6,706 nt of DNA. Source: Alphaproteobacteria bacterium. GTDB lineage: Bacteria > Pseudomonadota > Alphaproteobacteria > Puniceispirillales > UBA1172. The position numbers and the translations under genes are program-made. The notes beneath the pieces are model-generated. The model had not been told where the DNA came from. It did no database searches and was given only the letters and a program-made list of their open reading frames with translations. This document shows, piece by piece, positions 1 through 6,465 of this stretch. The stretch covers positions 1 to 6,706 of the forward strand of contig JALRFL010000041.1 in NCBI GenBank assembly GCA_023259875.1, in the 5' to 3' direction. Within the stretch, counting starts at the first letter, position 1. Each line of letters begins with the position of its first letter.

Positions 1-1960
1 CGAGCAAAAGCCGGCGCAACGCGATATGATCCCCCATTCGGCAATTGATCTCATAGCCCAGCTCACCTGCCACTGAAAGTCGGCCAACTTTGGCCCGAAT
101 AAGCCCGATATCAAACTCACCACAGCCCATAAAAGGTAAGGCTTCGATATCGCTATCGGTCAGCTTGGCAATAACCTCGCGCGATTTTGGCCCAGCCAAC
201 GAGAAACCAACCATGTCCTCACCCAAATCACGGATGCTGACCCCATCGGTGAGGTGGTCATTAAACCAGCGCATATGCCATGCGCGCAGGTAATATGACC
301 CCATGATCCAGAACACCCCGTCGCCCCAATTAAAGACAGTCAAATCCCCTTTGAGTCTGCCATTTTCGCTTAGCATAGGGGCAAGTTTTACGCGGCCGGG
401 CTTAGGGATTTTCCCTGCCATGATGTGATTAAGCCAATCTTCGGCCTTTGGCCCTGACACTTCAAATCGGGAAAAGCCAGAGATATCTAGCAAGCCCACC
501 GAGGATCGCACGGCGCGACATTCTTCACCCACCAAATCAAAGGCATTGGAACGCTTTAGAGAAGGCGTTTCACAAAACCCTTCTGGGGCAAAATATAACG
601 GCACTTCCATATCCCAACTGTTGCCCCATAGGCACCCTGCCGCTGTCATCTCGCTATACGCTGGCGCCATTTTCAGAGGCCTGCCAGCGGGCAATTGTTC
701 ATTCGGGTAGGTCATCACAAAGCGGCGCGAATAAAACTGGCCTGTGGTTTCTTTGATATATTGCTTATTTTCCGCAAACTTGCCGTAACGCGCGACATCC
801 ATTCCATAGACATCTGCTTCGGCCTCGCCATGGATCATCCATTCGGCTAAGGACTTGCCAACACCGCCGCCTTGAAGAAAGCCAGCCATCACCGCGCAAG
901 CACACCAATAGCCCGGTTTGCCTGGCACTGGCCCTACCAGGGGGTTGCCATCAGGGGAAAAGGTAAATGCCCCATTGACCCATGTTTTGACCCCAACATC
1001 CTGAAGGGCAGGGTAGCGTTCAAAGCCCATGATCAATTCTTTTTCAATGCGATCTGTCTGTTCTTGGAACAGCTCCATGCCGTAATCCCACGGGGCGCCA
1101 TCCATGGCCCAATGTTCATGGTTGATTTCATAAATGCCTAACAAAACCCCGTGCTGATCCTGCCGCAGATAGGTAAATCCCTCTAGATCAACCGTCATCG
1201 GCACTTCAAAATCCAATTCTTGCAGTTTTGGGATAGTGTCAGAAATCAGGTAGTGATGCTTTAGCGGCGAGACTGGCAATTCAATCCCTGCCATCCGGCC
1301 AACCTGTTTTGCCCATAAACCGGCGGCGTTGACCACATGCTCACAGGTGATGCTGCCCTTATCGGTGTTGACACGCCAGCCATCTTTGGTCTGTTCCAAA
1401 GATTCCACCTTGGTATGTTCAAAATATTCCGCGCCCCGTTTCCGCGCCGCCACCGCATAGGCGTGAACTGTGCCTGTGGTATCAATATACCCTTCGCGGT
1501 CAGCCCACATTCCGCCTAATAATCCTTCGGTGGACATGATGGGATTAAGCTCACCGGCTTCTTCGGGGGTGACCAGACGGCAATCTTCGATACCGATGGA
1601 TTGAAACACCCGATAAGCCGATTGTAACCATTCCCACCGGTCAGGTGTGCCAGCCATAGTTAAGCCGCCTGTCATATGCAGGCCGATGTTTTGGCCGCTT
1701 TCTTCTTGGATCACCTCAAGCAAATCAATCGTATAGGCTTGAAGCGCGGCGATATTGGGGTCTGCGTTTAGGGCATGAATACCCCCTGCGGCGTGCCATG
1801 ATGAGCCGGCTGTAAGCACCGAGCGTTCCAGCATACAAACATCCGTCCAGCCCATTTTTGCCAAATGATAGAGAACCGATGCCCCCACAACGCCGCCGCC
1901 AATGACCACAACCCGATAATGGGATTTCATTGCTTTTGTGTCTTTTGCTTCCGCCATCAT
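1..1960 (-). CDS. FAD-dependent dimethylglycine/sarcosine dehydrogenase family protein with GcvT domain (3' end off the left edge)
   Basis: Seen: an open minus-strand frame of 653 codons with no stop to the left edge, and an in-frame TAA at 1976-1978 just upstream. Residues 17-37 form a Rossmann FAD motif with GGGVVG at 21-26. WHAAG at 55-59 matches the site where dimethylglycine and sarcosine dehydrogenases bind FAD covalently; His56 is the predicted attachment residue. The DAO fold fills about 1-380, followed by the linking FAO_M region. A GcvT folate-binding domain starts near 480 (SVGLLDIS 487-494, GDLTV with Asp539, GELGYEI 632-638). Family members are about 800-850 residues, so roughly 150-200 C-terminal residues are missing. 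Family role: oxidative N-demethylation of methylated glycines in the cytoplasm, passing the one-carbon unit to tetrahydrofolate. The exact substrate cannot be read here, because many alphaproteobacterial paralogues are uncharacterised. The start is ATG 1960 or the adjacent ATG 1957; the ribosome site is better spaced for 1957. Confidence 0.93.
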   Translation of the reverse strand, partial: MMAEAKDTKAMKSHYRVVVIGGGVVGASVLYHLAKMGWTDVCMLERSVLTAGSSWHAAGGIHALNADPNIAALQAYTIDLLEVIQEESGQNIGLHMTGGLTMAGTPDRWEWLQSAYRVFQSIGIEDCRLVTPEEAGELNPIMSTEGLLGGMWADREGYIDTTGTVHAYAVAARKRGAEYFEHTKVESLEQTKDGWRVNTDKGSITCEHVVNAAGLWAKQVGRMAGIELPVSPLKHHYLISDTIPKLQELDFEVPMTVDLEGFTYLRQDQHGVLLGIYEINHEHWAMDGAPWDYGMELFQEQTDRIEKELIMGFERYPALQDVGVKTWVNGAFTFSPDGNPLVGPVPGKPGYWCACAVMAGFLQGGGVGKSLAEWMIHGEAEADVYGMDVARYGKFAENKQYIKETTGQFYSRRFVMTYPNEQLPAGRPLKMAPAYSEMTAAGCLWGNSWDMEVPLYFAPEGFCETPSLKRSNAFDLVGEECRAVRSSVGLLDISGFSRFEVSGPKAEDWLNHIMAGKIPKPGRVKLAPMLSENGRLKGDLTVFNWGDGVFWIMGSYYLRAWHMRWFNDHLTDGVSIRDLGEDMVGFSLAGPKSREVIAKLTDSDIEALPFMGCGEFDIGLIRAKVGRLSVAGELGYEINCRMGDHIALRRLLL

Positions 1961-1964
1961 TACA

Positions 1965-1969
1965 CCTTT
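1965..1969 (-). promoter_or_regulatory. Ribosome binding site of the FAD dehydrogenase
   Basis: On the minus strand AAAGG lies 4 nt before the first of two tandem ATG codons (1960) and 7 nt before the second (1957). Standard Shine-Dalgarno spacing favours the second ATG. The choice changes the protein by one residue. Confidence 0.6.
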
Positions 1970-1994
1970 GCCATCTTAAATTCGATTGCCTTTA

Positions 1995-2010
1995 ATTTCA
2001 TTTATGAAAT
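1995..2010. promoter_or_regulatory. 7-2-7 palindrome upstream of the FAD dehydrogenase, candidate operator
   Basis: ATTTCAT-TT-ATGAAAT is a perfect inverted repeat with 7-bp arms and a 2-bp spacer. It lies 35 bp before the dehydrogenase start and downstream of the candidate promoter at 2050-2079. The spacer is too short for a good RNA hairpin, so a dimeric DNA-binding repressor is a more natural reading. No regulator family can be assigned from the sequence. Confidence 0.45.
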
Positions 2011-2049
2011 CAGAGAATCATGTCCGATTTGCACGCGCATATAGAGTTT

Positions 2050-2079
2050 AGGCTAATCAGTTCGCTAGCATCATGTCAA
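2050..2079 (-). promoter_or_regulatory. Candidate sigma70-type promoter for the FAD dehydrogenase
   Basis: On the minus strand a perfect TTGACA -35 box (2074-2079) is followed after 18 bp by TAGCCT (2050-2055). The latter keeps the three most conserved -10 positions (T1, A2, T6) but is otherwise poor. Transcription would begin near 2043, leaving an untranslated leader of about 80 nt that contains the palindrome at 1995-2010. The alternative is read-through from the transporter gene 136 bp upstream. Confidence 0.4.
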
Positions 2080-2096
2080 CGCCTATCCATCCTTAT

Positions 2097-2993
2097 CTAA
2101 ATGGCGCGAATAGGGGGGGTCCGTCTTTGTCCCGATAGGGCATTGGCGGCAATCGCAATGAGCAGAATTACGCCGCCGAAAATGGTGTTAGTTGTTAAGG
2201 TTTCCCCAAGAAACAACCATACCCAGAACGGCCCTAACACGACCTCTGCCAATGACAAGAGGGTCAATTCCGCTGCTGGAACCGTCCGTGAGCCTAGGGT
2301 GTAAAGCACTAATCCTGCACCAACCTGAAACACCCCCATGCCAAGTGAAAATCCCATATCATTAGCAGAAAGGCTTAAAGGTAGGGCAGTGGCAAAACAA
2401 ATGACAGCCATAATGCCTATGCCAAAAATGCCAGATAAAAATACCACTGGCATCATATCCGTCGCTTTGCCGCGCCTGAGGGTAATGGTGAAAATAGCAA
2501 AGCCAAGCGCAGAGCCTAAGGCCGCCAGATTGCCATAAAGCGCAGAGCCGCCAAATTTATCCGCAACCATAATGATAATGCCAATGATAGCGACAACAAT
2601 CGAAACCCATGTCGCACGGCGCACCGCCTCACCTAAGATAATCTGCCCTAGAATAGCGGTCATAAATGGCGCAGAGGCAAATAACAAAAGCGCATTACCC
2701 ACCGATGTGACCTGAACCGAATATATTCCCCCTGCATAAGCCGCCACCAGCGCTAATCCGCCAATGACCCCATTCCACCCCATTTGGCTTGCCAGAGTGA
2801 TTGGGTTTTGTCGGCGCATGGCATAAATCACCACGAACAGAAAGAGAGACAGGCTGATTGAGCGGAAAAACAGGATTTGCCACGCCGCCGCGTCTGCGAT
2901 CATGCGCACCCCAAGGCCTACGGTTGACCACAGTACCCCAGCCATAAAGACGAGGACAATACCGCGAGAATGGGTGATACGATCAGAAGTCAT
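2097..2993 (-). CDS. EamA/DMT-superfamily inner-membrane transporter
   Basis: A 298-residue, very hydrophobic protein with about ten transmembrane segments in two homologous EamA halves (about 13-145 and 153-288). Each half ends in the usual LGE element (residues 120-122 and 262-264). The first helix begins at residue 11 with GIVLVFMAGVLWS. Length and topology are typical of the drug/metabolite transporter superfamily, whose members export amino acids, metabolites or toxic compounds; the substrate cannot be predicted. The start is ATG 2993. A longer frame opens with TTG at 3068, but it adds 25 residues encoded by AT-rich spacer that do not look like EamA. There is no Shine-Dalgarno-like sequence before ATG 2993 (the upstream bases are T-rich), so initiation may be leaderless or weak. 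It is divergent from the operon at 3134 and upstream of the dehydrogenase on the same strand, which hints at a role in moving a substrate or product of either. Confidence 0.9.
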   Translation of the reverse strand: MTSDRITHSRGIVLVFMAGVLWSTVGLGVRMIADAAAWQILFFRSISLSLFLFVVIYAMRRQNPITLASQMGWNGVIGGLALVAAYAGGIYSVQVTSVGNALLLFASAPFMTAILGQIILGEAVRRATWVSIVVAIIGIIIMVADKFGGSALYGNLAALGSALGFAIFTITLRRGKATDMMPVVFLSGIFGIGIMAVICFATALPLSLSANDMGFSLGMGVFQVGAGLVLYTLGSRTVPAAELTLLSLAEVVLGPFWVWLFLGETLTTNTIFGGVILLIAIAANALSGQRRTPPIRAI

Positions 2994-3042
2994 AAGAAGA
3001 ACAAAAAAATTGAAAATAATTTTGATATTTAGACCTGATTTT

Positions 3043-3068
3043 TTGAAAAAGGGGAAATGGTTTTTCAA
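3043..3068. repeat. 8-bp inverted repeat in the divergent intergenic region, candidate operator
   Basis: TTGAAAAA (3043-3050) and TTTTTCAA (3061-3068) are perfect inverted arms around a 10-bp spacer. The repeat ends 4 bp before the -35 box of the rightward promoter, with its centre about 52 bp before the expected start of transcription. A terminator is unlikely because the flanking genes diverge. It may bind a regulator of one or both genes. The arms are A/T-rich, so chance is possible. Confidence 0.4.
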
Positions 3069-3072
3069 GCCT

Positions 3073-3101
3073 TTGCCATTACTGATTTTGGCGCGTATAA
3101 T
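3073..3101 (+). promoter_or_regulatory. Sigma70-type promoter of the three-gene operon
   Basis: TTGCCA (3073-3078, five of six matches to the -35 consensus) is separated by exactly 17 bp from a perfect TATAAT (3096-3101). Transcription should begin near 3108, giving a leader of about 26 nt. AAGG at 3123-3126 then lies 7 nt before the ATG at 3134. This is the best promoter in the window and suggests substantial constitutive or derepressed expression. Confidence 0.8.
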
Positions 3102-3133
3102 GGCTTCAGCAACTTATCTTTTAAGGCTAAGAC

Positions 3134-3838
3134 ATGAAGATCGCCATTCTTGATCTGACAAGGCATCCTGAACCTTTGTTAACGGGATTGCGCCGCGCTA
3201 GCCACCAAATCTTAGACTGGCTTGCCCCGGCGTTTAAGGAAGCGGATTTCACCATTTACGATATCGCAGAAACAGGAGAGCCTTTGCCTGCGCTTGCCGC
3301 GTTTGACGGTTTGATTCTTAGTGGTTCGGAATTAGGGGTTTATGATGACGCGGCGTGGATGTCGCCATTAAGGGCATTGCTAACCTCAACAAAACAGGTA
3401 AGAAAGCCAATATTCGGCATCTGTTTCGGGCATCAGATCATGGCAGACACTTTTGGTGGGAAGGCCGAAAAGGCAGAAGGCGGAAATGTTATTGGGGTGA
3501 GAGATTTCACAGATGACCAAGGGCGCAGTTTCCCAGCCTATGTCTGGCACCAAGATCAAGTTACGGAACTGCCGCCGGGGGCTTCGGTTGTTGCCATGGC
3601 CTCTTATTGTCCGATGGCGGTTCTTCGGTATGATTTTCCAGCGTTTTCGGTGCAATATCATCCTGAGTTTAACCCACCCTTTATCACCGGATTGCTGACC
3701 CGGGGGCGTGATCACTTTGTTGATGGCAAACTGGCGGATGCCGCATGGCATGAGGTTTTAGAACAACCTGTAAACGAACACCTTAACAGCCATCAGGTGG
3801 CTGCGTTTTTCCGTGACAATCATAGCTATGAAGCCTGA
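3134..3838 (+). CDS. Stand-alone class I glutamine amidotransferase-like protein
   Basis: A 234-residue single-domain protein of the GATase1 fold. The nucleophile elbow FGICFGHQ puts the catalytic Cys at 97; the His-Glu pair is His176 and Glu178 in YHPEF. LSGSELGVYD (62-71) supplies the oxyanion-loop region and VWHQDQV (137-143) the usual substrate-side histidine loop, so the triad is intact. No synthetase domain is fused and none lies nearby, unlike GMP synthase or carbamoyl-phosphate synthase. Stand-alone relatives include gamma-glutamyl peptidases and hydrolases as well as uncharacterised GuaA-like proteins; which activity applies here is unknown. The protein is cytoplasmic, with no signal peptide. 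It is the first gene of the operon, behind a strong promoter and a good ribosome site (AAGG, 7 nt). Its TGA stop shares one base with a downstream ATG (TGATG at 3836-3840). Confidence 0.9.
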   Translation: MKIAILDLTRHPEPLLTGLRRASHQILDWLAPAFKEADFTIYDIAETGEPLPALAAFDGLILSGSELGVYDDAAWMSPLRALLTSTKQVRKPIFGICFGHQIMADTFGGKAEKAEGGNVIGVRDFTDDQGRSFPAYVWHQDQVTELPPGASVVAMASYCPMAVLRYDFPAFSVQYHPEFNPPFITGLLTRGRDHFVDGKLADAAWHEVLEQPVNEHLNSHQVAAFFRDNHSYEA

Positions 3839-3875
3839 TGACCAGAGTCATGATGCACAAAAAGGTCTGGTTAAG

Positions 3876-3881
3876 AAAGGG
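3876..3881 (+). promoter_or_regulatory. Ribosome binding site that favours ATG 3889 for the sugar dehydrogenase
   Basis: AAAGGG lies 7 nt before ATG 3889. That start gives a compact, standard signal peptide. The frame is also open from ATG 3838, which overlaps the preceding stop codon but has only weak purine sequence before it. Confidence 0.55.
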
Positions 3882-3888
3882 TCTGGTG

Positions 3889-5022
3889 ATGAGCCGTCTT
3901 TTTCTCTTAGTCATCTTATTGGGTTCATGGGGTTTTGCGCAAAAGGGGTTTGCCCAAAGCGTGATCACAGGGACGGCAGATAGCCGTTTGACTGCGTCGG
4001 TGCTGGGGGTGTTTGATGACCCATGGGCGATGACCTTTATTGATAAGGATCATCTTTTGATAACAACAAAACCGGGGCTGTTATGGCTTTACCGCCTTTA
4101 TGGTGAGCGCGTTGCTGTTGCTGGGGTGCCAAAGGTTTCTGCCGCAGGTCAAGGCGGTCTAGGTGATATCATCACGCATCCTGACTATCAATCCAATCAG
4201 CGGGTTTATCTGTCTTTTGTTGCCTCAGACGATGGCGGCAATTCAAGTTACGCGGCGGTGATCAGCGCAAAACTAGAACTTGAACCAAGCCCTAAGCTTA
4301 TTGATCATAAGCTGATTTGGCGGCAATATCCGCCGCTTTCAGGAGGTGGCCATTTCTCACACCGGCTGGTCTTTGGGCCAAAAGATACGGCCTATGCTGG
4401 TCAACTTTTTATCACCTCAGGGGATCGTCAGCGGCTTCATCCGGCACAGGATTTTGATCTGTCCTTAGGCAAAATTATTCGCGTGGATGAACATGGCCAT
4501 CCCCCCAAAGATAACCCTTTCCAAGATAAGGGCGCCTTAGCAAAACATTTCTGGACTATGGGACACCGCAACTTGCTTGGCATAGCCTTTGATAATAACG
4601 GTCAGCTTTGGGCGCATGAAATGGGGCCGCGACATGGTGATGAACTGAACCAGATTATCAAAGGTGGCAATTATGGCTGGCCGATAGTTTCCGAAGGCAA
4701 TCATTACAACGGCACGCATATTCCAAACCATGAGACAAGGCCAGATTTTATTGCTCCTGAATTGGCTTGGGTTCCAACGATTGCTCCGTCTGGTCTGATC
4801 TTTTATAGCGGTGATTTGTTTCCAGAATGGCGCGGAAACGCCTTTATTGGTGGCTTGCGAAGCCGTGCGCTGATCAGGGTGGCGTTTGTTAACGGGCATC
4901 CGGTTGAGGCAGAACGCTTTAGCTGGTCAATGCGTTTGCGTGAAGTAGAGGAAGCCCCTGATGGTGCGCTTTATGTGCTTGAGGATGGTGTCTCTGCGCG
5001 CCTTATCCGATTGGTGCCTTGA
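3889..5022 (+). CDS. Exported PQQ-dependent aldose sugar dehydrogenase (sGDH/YliI family)
   Basis: A 377-residue beta-propeller of the glucose/sorbosone dehydrogenase family. From ATG 3889 it begins with a Sec-type signal peptide (hydrophobic residues 4-16, probable cut after GFA at 20-22), so it should act in the periplasm. Family hallmarks in order: DDPWAM 43-48, GGLGDI near 90, GGGHFSHR 152-159 (the His here matches the catalytic base region), FITSGDR 174-180, GHRNLLGIAF near 225 (the Arg-Asn pair expected to contact PQQ), HEMGPRHGDELN 243-254, GGNYGWP 259-265. Known members oxidise the anomeric carbon of aldoses to lactones, pass electrons to an acceptor and need PQQ and calcium. No PQQ biosynthesis gene is in the window. 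Length fits the family (E. coli YliI is about 370). An alternative start at ATG 3838 would add 17 basic residues and overlap the upstream stop by one base. Sugar specificity is unknown. Confidence 0.92.
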   Translation: MSRLFLLVILLGSWGFAQKGFAQSVITGTADSRLTASVLGVFDDPWAMTFIDKDHLLITTKPGLLWLYRLYGERVAVAGVPKVSAAGQGGLGDIITHPDYQSNQRVYLSFVASDDGGNSSYAAVISAKLELEPSPKLIDHKLIWRQYPPLSGGGHFSHRLVFGPKDTAYAGQLFITSGDRQRLHPAQDFDLSLGKIIRVDEHGHPPKDNPFQDKGALAKHFWTMGHRNLLGIAFDNNGQLWAHEMGPRHGDELNQIIKGGNYGWPIVSEGNHYNGTHIPNHETRPDFIAPELAWVPTIAPSGLIFYSGDLFPEWRGNAFIGGLRSRALIRVAFVNGHPVEAERFSWSMRLREVEEAPDGALYVLEDGVSARLIRLVP

Positions 5023-6401
5023 TGACGGACAGCAGCCCCTTATTATCTGATTGGCACGACCACGGCGCGGCGCTGGCACAATTTATTGCTGGGGCAAAAG
5101 CCCCTGATGATCTTTTGCCGCTGATGAGCATGGCGATCACCGATGGCTTTGCCTGTATGCTTGGAGGGGCGTCATCAGAGGTGACAGGTCGCTTGCTTGA
5201 AGCTTTGCTTCCTCATTATGCCGGTGATACGCCAGTTTATGGCACCGGAAAAGCCTTATCACCATCCTATGCCGCCATGGTGAATGCGGTATCAGCGCAT
5301 GCATTAGATTTTGATGATTGGGAAGACCCCGGCAACACCCATCCCACCGCGGTGGTTTTGCCATGTTTACTGGCTGTTGCATCTGGTGAAGCTGACTCTA
5401 TGCCGTTATCAGGCAGGGATTTTGCCCATGCTTACGCGGTTGGGCTTGAGGTGATCATGCGCATGGGTGAAGTCATCACTCTTGATCATTATGCTCGCGG
5501 ATTTCATGCCACCGCCACCTTAGGGACGATTGGTGCGGCGGCGGCGGCGGCAAGGCTAATGAGATTATCCCCTGAACAGACGCTCCATGCGCTTTCACTT
5601 TCGGTGTCACAGGCGATTGGTTACACCGGACAATTTGGCGCAAACGCAAAAGCGCTTCAGGCTGGCTTTGCGGCACGCGCGGGGGTGGAATCGGCTTTTC
5701 TTGCCAGAGCAGGTATGACAGGACAGCCGCAAATCTTAACATCACATCGGGGTTTTGTCGGGTTGTTAGGGCAATATGATGCGCAACGCCTTGATCACAT
5801 GGCGGCATCCCTTGGTCAGCCGTGGGGGCTTGCTCGTTATGGCATCGTCATAAAGCCATGGCCGTCTTGCGGATATACCCACCGCGTCATGACAGCGGCA
5901 GTTGAGGCAAGAGATCAGCTGAAAGGGCGGCTAGAGGAAATCACGGCGATTCATGTTACTATGCCAGATTATCATTATGCCATTTTGCCGTTTGGTCAGC
6001 CACACAATCACAACGAAGCGCTATTTTCTTTGCCAGCGTGTATGGGGCAAATCCTCAAAGAGGGGCGACTTACCACCGCAGATTTGAAAGCAAAGTTCTG
6101 GCAGGATAAAACCCTTCAGCGGCTCATCACCTTAACCTCTGTCACCCCAGAGCCAGCAAAACATATGCACGCTAATTATGATCCGGATCAACCGGATCGC
6201 ATCATCATAACCCTAGCGAATGGCACAAAGATTACGGCCTCTTGTGTGTGGCCACTTGGGGCACCGCAACACCCTATGAGCGAGGAAAATCACGCGGATA
6301 AGTTTCATGATTTGACAGGTCATCCAGCATCGGAATATCCGCGGTTTCGCACTTGGATAGATCAGGCTGATGCGGTGTCTTTTTTCAAGGGATACCAATA
6401 A
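5022..6401 (+). CDS. MmgE/PrpD-family protein (dehydratase, decarboxylase or epimerase of carboxylic acids)
   Basis: 459 residues, the usual length for the family, complete and without frameshift. Family landmarks: HALDFDD 93-99, NTHPT with His107, GFHATATLG with His162, KALQAGFAARAG from Lys210, and KPWPSCGYTH 278-287. By position these match the His103, His159, Lys207 and His277 active-site residues reported for the cis-aconitate decarboxylase member, so the protein is probably active. Other members are 2-methylcitrate dehydratase (PrpD) and iminodisuccinate epimerase. No methylcitrate-cycle genes (prpB, prpC) flank it, so propionate metabolism is not supported and the substrate is open. 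It is cytoplasmic. The start is ATG 5022, which shares one base with the preceding TGA (5020-5022) and has only a weak GGTG before it, so translation is probably coupled to the sugar dehydrogenase. A TTG at 5019 is a less likely start. A hairpin follows the stop. Confidence 0.92.
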   Translation: MTDSSPLLSDWHDHGAALAQFIAGAKAPDDLLPLMSMAITDGFACMLGGASSEVTGRLLEALLPHYAGDTPVYGTGKALSPSYAAMVNAVSAHALDFDDWEDPGNTHPTAVVLPCLLAVASGEADSMPLSGRDFAHAYAVGLEVIMRMGEVITLDHYARGFHATATLGTIGAAAAAARLMRLSPEQTLHALSLSVSQAIGYTGQFGANAKALQAGFAARAGVESAFLARAGMTGQPQILTSHRGFVGLLGQYDAQRLDHMAASLGQPWGLARYGIVIKPWPSCGYTHRVMTAAVEARDQLKGRLEEITAIHVTMPDYHYAILPFGQPHNHNEALFSLPACMGQILKEGRLTTADLKAKFWQDKTLQRLITLTSVTPEPAKHMHANYDPDQPDRIIITLANGTKITASCVWPLGAPQHPMSEENHADKFHDLTGHPASEYPRFRTWIDQADAVSFFKGYQ

Positions 6402-6404
6402 ACA

Positions 6405-6427
6405 ATCAGCCCCTTTATGGGGCTGAT
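6405..6427. terminator. Hairpin between convergent genes, probable terminator
   Basis: ATCAGCCCC (6405-6413) and GGGGCTGAT (6419-6427) form a perfect 9-bp, GC-rich stem around a 5-nt loop; three further pairs are possible past a 2-nt bulge. On the minus strand the stem is followed by a T-rich run (TGTTTATTGG), which fits intrinsic termination of the aminomethyltransferase gene. On the plus strand the following bases (GTTGTCC) are a poor U-tract, so termination of the operon here may be weaker or may rely on the stem alone. Confidence 0.7.
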
Positions 6428-6465
6428 GTTGTCCTAATGTCCTTATAGAGTCAAAGCCAAGACAC

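Noticed and set aside
448..1519. Several plus-strand frames (448-756, 872-1141, 1337-1519)
   Set aside because: They lie antisense to the FAD dehydrogenase, whose own frame is uninterrupted and carries family motifs throughout.
2052..2072. Short inverted repeat (GCTA...TAGC) after the transporter gene, possible terminator
   Set aside because: The arms are only 4 bp around a 9-10-base loop with no following T-run, too weak to support a terminator.
2113..2119. Run of seven G near the 3' end of the transporter gene, possible slippage site
   Set aside because: A shift here would change only the last few residues after the final helix, so phase variation would have little effect.
2902..3153. Plus-strand frame of 83 codons spanning the divergent region
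   Set aside because: It overlaps the transporter N-terminus, runs through the promoter and into the GATase start, has a composition unlike a protein and resembles no family I know.
5535..5551. GCG trinucleotide run in the MmgE/PrpD gene
   Set aside because: It encodes a short alanine stretch in a helix that is Ala/Gly-rich throughout the family, and is too short to call a repeat element.
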